From Cyclobacteriaceae bacterium (GTDB lineage: Bacteria; Bacteroidota; Bacteroidia; Cytophagales; Cyclobacteriaceae), in the NCBI GenBank assembly GCA_025363495.1, contig JANYDR010000055.1:1-11834 (forward strand): a DNA stretch of 11,834 nt, read 5' to 3'. Shown here one piece after another: positions 7,367-11,834 of the stretch (positions are counted from its first letter, which is position 1; each line of letters begins with the position of its first letter). Position numbers and translations under genes: made by a program. Under the pieces are notes generated by a model that ran no database searches, was not told the origin of the DNA, and was given only the letters and a program-made list of their open reading frames with translations.

Positions 7367-8626
7367 TCAGTAATGACACTTAGCGCACTCCAGTCCACCG
7401 TTCTCCTCAACTTTGAAACTCTTTTTATTGTGGATTTCAACAAGCTTGTCATAATAGGCATTTCCCTTAGTATTAACATCTGTTTTGCGGTGACAATCGA
7501 TGCACCAGCCCATTGTTAATAAGTTGTATTGTTTCACCACATCCATTTCCTGGATCGGTCCGTGGCAGGTTTGGCAAATGACGCCAGCAACGTTCACATG
7601 TTGTGAGTGATTAAAGTAAGCAAGATCAGGAAGGTTGTGGATACGCACCCACTCTACCGGTTTGGTTTTCCCTGTGTAAGTTGAAGTAGCAGGATCGAAT
7701 CCAACAGCGGCATAAATTTTTGCAATCTCTCCTTCTCCTGTGTTGGTACCTGCCTTGATCTGCGAGTGGCAGTTCATACAGATATTGGTAGAAGGAATAT
7801 TAGCCTGTTTACCTTTTGCCGCGCCGGTGTGGCAATACTTACATTCAATTTCATACTGACCAGCATGGATCTTATGTGAGAATGCGATAGGCTGCTTAGG
7901 CTGATAATTCTTCTGAACGCCAATAGAATAGAGTCCGTCAATAACACTTTTGAAGGTAACAGTACTCACAATGAATATCACCAGGAAGATGAAGCCAGGA
8001 CTGCGCGTAACCGATGAAAATGTAATCGGCGAATTGACAATTTCCTTATCTTCTTCAGAAAGCTCTTTCGTATCAAGAAACTTGCGTAATGCGCTGACAA
8101 TGAGGATCAAAATGACAACGAGAAGGATCAGGATAATGATCATTCCAACAAGAATAGCGTCTAAATATGCAGAAGGCTCTGAGCTTCCGGAACCGGTGCC
8201 CCCTGCTGCAGCTGTTACAGGTGCGGCATCTGGTTTCGCAGCCTCCGCCTTTACGTAGGCTATGATGCTAAGAATTTGTTCGTCTTTAAAACTTGTAAAA
8301 GCCGTCATCTGGCTTTTTTGATACTCCGCATAAATTTTGTTGGCGTAATCATCACCACTACCAATAACTTTTGCGGGATTGTGCACCCAGTTAACAATCC
8401 AACCTAATGAGGGAACACGAGTTTCAACACCGGCGAGAGCTGGTCCGATCAATTTTGTTTTAACACGATGACACGTTTTACAGTTTGCGTTGAACAATGC
8501 CTCCCCTGCGGTAATCGCAGCCGCGTCTGTCGGGAGTTCCTGAGCTTGTACGGAGTAAGATAGTAGTAGACAGAGGAGAAAAGTTGAAACACAAGTAAAG
8601 ATTCCGGAGAACAATCGCTTCATCAT
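7367..8626 (-). CDS. actA: Alternative Complex III subunit ActA, with fused N-terminal monoheme cytochrome c (six hemes)
   Basis: This 419-residue multiheme cytochrome begins with a signal peptide (residues 1-28, cleavage after VQA). A class I cytochrome c domain follows with C49-K-T-C52-H53 and likely ligand Met107 (SQMTAF). An Ala/Gly/Ser-rich linker at about 127-151 leads to a very hydrophobic helix (about 156-180). After a short charged loop comes a second helix (about 211-230) and the pentaheme domain with CxxCH motifs starting at Cys262, 283, 351, 375 and 415. The last motif ends one residue before the C-terminus. Only the C-terminal part, with its preceding helix, corresponds to the minimal ActA. 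The reading frame extends upstream to an ATG at 8713, but I choose ATG 8626 (or its neighbour 8623) because the signal peptide starts here and the promoter lies inside the longer version. It likely takes electrons from ActB and passes them to ActE or the oxidase. Confidence 0.93.
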   Translation of the reverse strand: MMKRLFSGIFTCVSTFLLCLLLSYSVQAQELPTDAAAITAGEALFNANCKTCHRVKTKLIGPALAGVETRVPSLGWIVNWVHNPAKVIGSGDDYANKIYAEYQKSQMTAFTSFKDEQILSIIAYVKAEAAKPDAAPVTAAAGGTGSGSSEPSAYLDAILVGMIIILILLVVILILIVSALRKFLDTKELSEEDKEIVNSPITFSSVTRSPGFIFLVIFIVSTVTFKSVIDGLYSIGVQKNYQPKQPIAFSHKIHAGQYEIECKYCHTGAAKGKQANIPSTNICMNCHSQIKAGTNTGEGEIAKIYAAVGFDPATSTYTGKTKPVEWVRIHNLPDLAYFNHSQHVNVAGVICQTCHGPIQEMDVVKQYNLLTMGWCIDCHRKTDVNTKGNAYYDKLVEIHNKKSFKVEENGGLECAKCHY

Positions 8627-8661
8627 GTGGGTTAGGGTTCCGCCTTTTATACGGAGATGCA

Positions 8662-8692
8662 CAAATCTACACTTGGATGTCATTATTTCAAA
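8662..8692 (-). promoter_or_regulatory. Bacteroidota-type promoter of the ACIII operon
   Basis: On the minus strand TTTG (8692-8689), a 19-base spacer, and TAGATTTG (8669-8662) match the Bacteroidota housekeeping promoter pattern TTTG-N19-21-TAnnTTTG at every defined base. Transcription would begin a few bases further, at about 8654-8658, leaving a leader of roughly 30 nt before the actA ATG at 8626. The element sits downstream of the alternative upstream ATGs at 8713 and 8683, which argues against those starts. Confidence 0.75.
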
Positions 8693-8748
8693 TCTTTTTT
8701 TGGGCTTTGGCATGATTGTTTAAGTCATACAGAATTCATTTTGATAAC

Positions 8749-8777
8749 TTGATCTGAAAGCTTTCCTGCTATCTTTC
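8749..8777 (+). promoter_or_regulatory. Weak candidate promoter for the 189-residue membrane protein
   Basis: TTG (8749-8751), an 18-base spacer and TATCTTTC (8770-8777) resemble the Bacteroidota promoter pattern with one mismatch in the -7 element and a slightly short spacer. It would give a leader of about 60 nt before the ATG at 8844. Another near match, TAAATTTC at 8818-8825, lies closer to the gene but has no good upstream partner. Neither is strong. Confidence 0.25.
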
Positions 8778-8780
8778 AGA
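8753..8780. repeat. 8-bp perfect inverted repeat in the divergent promoter region
   Basis: TCTGAAAG at 8753-8760 is the exact reverse complement of CTTTCAGA at 8773-8780, with a 12-base interval. The left arm also forms a 10-bp palindrome GAAAGCTTTC at 8756-8765. The repeat overlaps the weak rightward promoter candidate and lies about 60 bp behind the actA promoter. It could be a repressor or activator site, or a stem-loop in the leader of the rightward transcript. It has no following T-tract, so it is not an intrinsic terminator. No particular regulator family is recognised. Confidence 0.45.
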
Positions 8781-8843
8781 CGTATTAAATCAGCAATTTA
8801 GAATTAGTATAAACTAGTAAATTTCCTGAGAATTCAGCTTAAA

Positions 8844-9413
8844 ATGACGGCTTTTGATTACATCACGGTATTAATTTCGATCATTCTCGGTCTGGGAATC
8901 ACTCAGATCATGACTGGAGTTGCTGACCTTGTTCATCAATGGGATAAAGTCAAACTGTACTGGCCGCACCTGATCTGGATCGTTTTAGTTTTTATTCTTC
9001 ACATAATGGAGTGGTGGGAAACGTATCAACTCCAGGTTTTCAATTCATGGCGACTACCCTTCTTTTTGTTTTTGTCATTGTATCCGGTCAATCTTTTTAT
9101 CCTTGCCAGGATTCTTTTTCCATTTAGTCCACAGGAAGGCGCCACGATTGATTTGAAGCAATTTTACTACGCTAATTTCCGAAAGTTCTTTCTCAGCATG
9201 ACCATACTGGTAGCGTTGTCAATTACCAGCAACATCATTGTCCATGGATTTACATATGATCAATTGATTGAGGTTGCCCTCTTCATCATATTTGGATGGG
9301 TAGCGCTTCGGAATTATCAAATGGAGTGGCTTCATAAAGTTATGGCTACCGGACTTTTACTTGCGCAGACAATTACTATTATTGTCAATTGGAATACGTG
9401 GTTGATCCGGTAG
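8844..9413 (+). CDS. uncharacterised polytopic membrane protein
   Basis: This 189-residue, strongly hydrophobic protein has about six predicted helices (roughly 7-28, 39-57, 71-92, 114-134, 140-156 and 165-182). Its N-terminus, MTAFDYITVLISIILGLGIT, resembles a recurrent type of hypothetical inner-membrane protein that I have no function for. No signal peptide cleavage site, cofactor motif or catalytic motif is visible. Charged and aromatic residues cluster in EWWETYQ (residues 56-62), between helices 2 and 3. It is transcribed divergently from actA across a 217-bp intergenic region, and 98 bp separate it from the next gene. Nothing in the sequence links it to ACIII; shared regulation through the divergent region is only a possibility. 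The ATG at 8844 follows an A-rich stretch, as is common in this phylum. Confidence 0.8.
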   Translation: MTAFDYITVLISIILGLGITQIMTGVADLVHQWDKVKLYWPHLIWIVLVFILHIMEWWETYQLQVFNSWRLPFFLFLSLYPVNLFILARILFPFSPQEGATIDLKQFYYANFRKFFLSMTILVALSITSNIIVHGFTYDQLIEVALFIIFGWVALRNYQMEWLHKVMATGLLLAQTITIIVNWNTWLIR

Positions 9414-9466
9414 TAAGGGAATGTGTTCACGTTACCAGGGTGAAGCTTAAGGACTTAATAACCTCG

Positions 9467-9474
9467 TATATTTG
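9467..9474 (+). promoter_or_regulatory. candidate -7 promoter element of the Omp85-type gene
   Basis: TATATTTG matches TAnnTTTG exactly and lies 37 bp before the ATG at 9512, which would give a leader of about 30 nt, similar to that proposed for actA. No good TTTG or TTG is found 19-21 bases upstream, so only the -7 half is supported. It suggests the gene has its own transcript and is not simply co-transcribed with the gene at 8844-9413. Confidence 0.45.
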
Positions 9475-9511
9475 TATGATTTTAAAGAGTATTGATAGAT
9501 AGAATAGTGTG

Positions 9512-10660
9512 ATGAAATCGATGAAATCAGGTGTATTTGCGGCTATTTTCTTCTTTCTAGGAATAGTAGCACCTGCTATCGCACAAGAGACCCACGCAAA
9601 AAAGAAACGTCCTTACCCCTTACGAATTGCCACCAAAGACACTACGGCACTCAAACGCAAGCAGCTCACATTTTTCCCGGTTATTTATCGGTCTCCGGAA
9701 ACTGGTCTCGCTTACGGAGTGCTGGCACTTGGACTTTTTAAGATGATCGGAGTAAAAGATTCGCTCACCAGAACCTCTAATGCTGAACTACCAATAATTC
9801 TAACATCCCAGAAACAGTTTATTGTTGATCTGATGTATAATCTGATCACCAACAAGGAGCGATTCTTTATCAGGGGTCTTAACCAGTACAACAACTTCAG
9901 TGAATACTACTATGGCATCGGTAATCAGACCACTGAGGCAAATCAGACAAGTGTAAAATACATCTCGTTTAAGACAAACCAGAGGGTTATGACACGTGTG
10001 GGAGGTCGACATTTTGCAGGACTTCAATATCAATACTATAAGGTGTCGAATACTTCTTTCGTAGACACTCTTCAGTACAGTCCAAAAAATACGGAGCTTG
10101 GTTACAATGGTTTCACTACCTCAGGACTTGGTTTTGTGTACTTATATGATTCACGGAATAACGTGATCAATTCAATGCACGGAACCTATATTGAAGTATC
10201 AAGTCTCTACCTGAACAAGATTGAAGGGAGTCAATATAATTTTTACAACTATACCATCGACGCCCGCAAATTTTTCCCCATCGGCAAAGGACAGATATTA
10301 GCTATACAGGGATTACTTAATCACAATGTTGGAGATGTGCCCTGGAGACAGATGGCGGCCATGGGTGGCTTCAGTTTGATGCGCGGATATTATCTGGGAC
10401 GACTTCGCGACAAGAACTATGCTGCTTTTCAGGCGGAGTATCGTTTGCACATCTGGAAATTTTTAGGAATGGCGGCCTTCGCATCTACTGGTGAAGTTGC
10501 CCCGCGTCTGGGCGATCTAACGTTTGATGGATTGAAGTTTGCAGGAGGAGCTGGCCTTCGCTTTCAAGTCGATAAGAAAGAAAAAGTTAACATCAGGTTT
10601 GATGTAGGCTTTGGGTCGAATCAGCCGGGGTATTACTTGACGATTGGGGAAGCATTTTAA
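9512..10660 (+). CDS. BamA/TamA-family (Omp85, D15-like) outer-membrane barrel protein without POTRA domains
   Basis: This 382-residue protein starts with a clear signal peptide (residues 1-24, ending APAIA before QE). A basic stretch (AKKKRPYPLR) and a short linker follow, and then alternating hydrophobic/polar segments that run to the C-terminus as a beta barrel. The barrel begins near TFFPVIYRSPETGLAYG. The Omp85 loop-6 signature appears as GGFSLMRGYYLGRLRD, with Arg291-Gly292-Tyr293. The chain ends in Phe, as expected of an outer-membrane insertion signal. There is no room for POTRA domains, so it is not BamA itself; short barrels like this are common in Bacteroidota and their roles are mostly unknown. 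A GTG at 9509 directly precedes the ATG at 9512, and I chose the ATG. It is flanked by unrelated genes, giving no functional clue. Confidence 0.85.
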   Translation: MKSMKSGVFAAIFFFLGIVAPAIAQETHAKKKRPYPLRIATKDTTALKRKQLTFFPVIYRSPETGLAYGVLALGLFKMIGVKDSLTRTSNAELPIILTSQKQFIVDLMYNLITNKERFFIRGLNQYNNFSEYYYGIGNQTTEANQTSVKYISFKTNQRVMTRVGGRHFAGLQYQYYKVSNTSFVDTLQYSPKNTELGYNGFTTSGLGFVYLYDSRNNVINSMHGTYIEVSSLYLNKIEGSQYNFYNYTIDARKFFPIGKGQILAIQGLLNHNVGDVPWRQMAAMGGFSLMRGYYLGRLRDKNYAAFQAEYRLHIWKFLGMAAFASTGEVAPRLGDLTFDGLKFAGGAGLRFQVDKKEKVNIRFDVGFGSNQPGYYLTIGEAF

Positions 10661-10665
10661 ATACG

Positions 10666-10696
10666 GGTAAAAGGTAGTTAGTGGTTGGTAAAAGGT
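10666..10696. repeat. 10-bp direct repeat GGTAAAAGGT
   Basis: Two exact copies lie at 10666-10675 and 10687-10696, a 21-bp period, with GTTAGTGGTT-like sequence between them. They start five bases after the stop codon of the Omp85-type gene. No inverted symmetry or T-tract is present, so they do not act as an intrinsic terminator. They may be a short intergenic repeat; function is unknown. Confidence 0.5.
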
Positions 10697-10758
10697 GGAC
10701 TCCGTTAATTTAGAGAATCGTGTATAGTTATAAGATCTCGTTAATACACCGCGATACC

Positions 10759-10786
10759 TGGCAACTTGTAACCTGCAACTTGTAAC
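10759..10786. repeat. 14-bp tandem repeat just before the oxidoreductase start
   Basis: GCAACTTGTAAC occurs at 10761-10772 and again at 10775-10786, giving two 14-bp units that differ only in their first two bases. The second copy ends five bases before the ATG at 10792, so it covers the ribosome-binding region. It could affect translation initiation, or be part of a dispersed repeat family. No promoter element is recognisable inside it. Confidence 0.6.
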
Positions 10787-10791
10787 TCCCC

Positions 10792-11834
10792 ATGTCTCTG
10801 AATACATTCTCACCACAGTCAACATTTCTCAAACCTTCAGGGCTTCCGCAGCTTTCCAATAAATCAACAGTTATAGTTATAGGTGCAGGAGCATTTGGTG
10901 GATGGTCAGCATTATCACTATTAAGAAAGGGATTAAACGTAATACTCGTTGATGCGTGGGGCGCTGGGAATTCAAGAAGTAGTTCCGGTGATGAGACACG
11001 CGTGATCCGCTCGACATATGGAGGTAATGAATTTTACTTTGACATGAACGTGCGGGCACTGGAGCTCTGGAAAGAAAATGAACAGCGCTGGGGCAAAAAG
11101 CTTTTTATCAATAAAGGTGTGCTGTGGTTTTGCTATGAAGAGAAAACCCCACTTCTGGACGCCTCCATCCCATTTACAAAAAAACATAAAATGGAATATG
11201 AGTACCTAAGCGTTGATGAACTCAAAAAAAAATATCCTCAGATAAATACTGCCGACCTTCATCATGCTTACTACGATCCGTTCGGCGGCAACCTTAACGC
11301 ACGCGAGAGTTGTCAAGCTGTTAAAGAAGCATTTGTAAAAGAAGGTGGAAATTTCATTCAGGAATTTGTAAAGCCTGGGCAGATTCAATCGGGAGCATTG
11401 GATAAAATAATTTTATCAAGTGGCACTTCCTTGCAGGCTGACGCATATCTGTTTGCCTGTGGATCGTGGTTAGGACAAATGTTTCCCGATGTGCTTGGTG
11501 ATGTAATAAGCTGTACCAAACAGGAAGTATATTATTTAGGTGTGCCAAAAGAGGAGTCACTTGACTATGACTCAATGCCAGTCTGGATCGATGTGGATGG
11601 AAAAGATTTTTATTATGGAATCCCTGGCAATGCAAACCGTGGATTTAAAATTGGAGTAGACAGGCGTGGCGAAAAATTTGATCCAACTAATGGAGAACGT
11701 TTATCTGATCCACAAGTACTTGCGCACGCACGGAAATTTATTGCCCACCGGTTTCCAGGATTAAAGAATGCACCTTTGATAGAGAGTCGTGTTTGTCCTT
11801 ACGAAAATTCAATTGATGGGAATTTCGTTTTTGA
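10792..11834 (+). CDS. FAD-dependent amine oxidoreductase, monomeric sarcosine oxidase/N-methyltryptophan oxidase type (3' end missing)
   Basis: An open frame of 347 codons runs off the right edge. After a 24-residue N-terminal extension, strand VIVIGAGAFGG gives the FAD-binding GxGxxG (Gly31, Gly33, Gly36), with Asp54 ending the second strand (VILVDAW). SGDETRVIRSTYGG (residues 65-78) matches the HGDTRxIRxxYG motif of monomeric sarcosine oxidase. Near the end, RVCPYENSIDGNF places Cys335 where this family attaches FAD covalently. The usual length is about 390 residues, so some 40-60 residues are probably missing. Expected chemistry is flavin-dependent oxidation of a secondary amine or amino acid, making an imine and hydrogen peroxide; the substrate cannot be told from sequence. 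No signal peptide is evident, suggesting a cytoplasmic enzyme. The start codon is preceded by a 131-bp spacer with two short repeats. Confidence 0.85.
   Translation, partial: MSLNTFSPQSTFLKPSGLPQLSNKSTVIVIGAGAFGGWSALSLLRKGLNVILVDAWGAGNSRSSSGDETRVIRSTYGGNEFYFDMNVRALELWKENEQRWGKKLFINKGVLWFCYEEKTPLLDASIPFTKKHKMEYEYLSVDELKKKYPQINTADLHHAYYDPFGGNLNARESCQAVKEAFVKEGGNFIQEFVKPGQIQSGALDKIILSSGTSLQADAYLFACGSWLGQMFPDVLGDVISCTKQEVYYLGVPKEESLDYDSMPVWIDVDGKDFYYGIPGNANRGFKIGVDRRGEKFDPTNGERLSDPQVLAHARKFIAHRFPGLKNAPLIESRVCPYENSIDGNFVF

Larger units (their letters stand above)
1..8692 (-). other. ACIII-cytochrome oxidase operon (actABCDEF-coxB...)
   Basis: Seven genes point the same way with gaps of 82, 36, 13, 4, 24 and 30 bp, and the only convincing promoter lies in front of actA. 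The order actA-B-C-D-E-F followed by cytochrome oxidase subunit II is the standard arrangement for Alternative Complex III in Bacteroidota. In this group ACIII can form a supercomplex with the aa3/caa3 oxidase. The inferred electron path is quinol in the ActC/ActF membrane part, then the iron-sulfur clusters of ActB and/or the hemes of ActA and ActE, then the oxidase. No terminator was seen between the genes. The operon must continue left of the window with the rest of coxB and probably coxA. Confidence 0.9.

Noticed and set aside
8627..8713. Upstream extension of actA from ATG 8713 or 8683
   Set aside because: A full-consensus promoter lies within it and it would bury the signal peptide behind 29 residues of basic, non-family sequence.
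8731..8836. Two copies of AGAATTCA (8731-8738 and 8829-8836) flanking the divergent region
   Set aside because: An 8-mer occurring twice in AT-rich DNA about 100 bp apart is not enough to support a site.
9426..9444. Possible terminator hairpin (TTCAC...GTGAA) after the 189-residue gene
   Set aside because: The stem has only five base pairs, a nine-base loop and no T-tract.
9509..9511. GTG as start codon of the Omp85-type gene
   Set aside because: The next codon is ATG and gives the same signal peptide; ATG is the more likely start.
10517..10825. Leftward reading frame over the end of the Omp85-type gene and the spacer
   Set aside because: It lies opposite a well-supported gene and through low-complexity repeats, and its peptide has no recognisable domain.
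10877..11635. Several short leftward reading frames
   Set aside because: They lie opposite the FAD oxidoreductase, whose motifs are intact in the rightward frame.

Overview
The window looks like chromosomal DNA from a member of the Bacteroidota, most likely a Cytophagales-type organism. Three things point there: a complete Alternative Complex III (ACIII) gene set joined to a cytochrome c oxidase operon, promoters of the Bacteroidota TTTG / TAnnTTTG type, and start codons without strong Shine-Dalgarno sequences. The lineage is an inference from protein style and layout; no marker gene such as 16S rRNA is present.

Positions 1-8692 are one leftward (minus-strand) operon. Read in transcription order it is a promoter (8692-8662), actA (multiheme cytochrome c), actB (fused molybdopterin-like and iron-sulfur protein), actC (NrfD-type membrane quinol subunit), actD (DUF3341 membrane protein), actE (monoheme lipoprotein cytochrome c), actF (second NrfD-type membrane subunit), and the first 35 codons of coxB (cytochrome c oxidase subunit II), which runs off the left edge. 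Gaps between genes are 4-82 bp. Together these encode a quinol:cytochrome c oxidoreductase that replaces the bc1 complex and passes electrons from menaquinol or quinol through the Act hemes to the downstream haem-copper oxidase. ActA here carries an extra N-terminal monoheme domain, so it has six CxxCH motifs instead of five.

Positions 8693-8843 are a divergent intergenic region with an 8-bp inverted repeat. To its right, three genes lie on the plus strand: an uncharacterised 189-residue, about six-helix membrane protein (8844-9413), a POTRA-less Omp85/BamA-TamA-type outer-membrane barrel protein (9512-10660), and a FAD-dependent oxidoreductase of the monomeric sarcosine oxidase/N-methyltryptophan oxidase type (10792 to beyond the right edge). 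Nothing in the sequence ties these three to respiration or to each other; they look like ordinary neighbours. The spacer before the oxidoreductase gene holds two small direct repeats, one of them ending five bases before the start codon.

I see no mobile element, CRISPR array, RNA gene or defence system. The window is mostly well-understood core metabolism. The points worth a second look are the hexaheme ActA, the promoter that fixes its start, and the short intergenic repeats.
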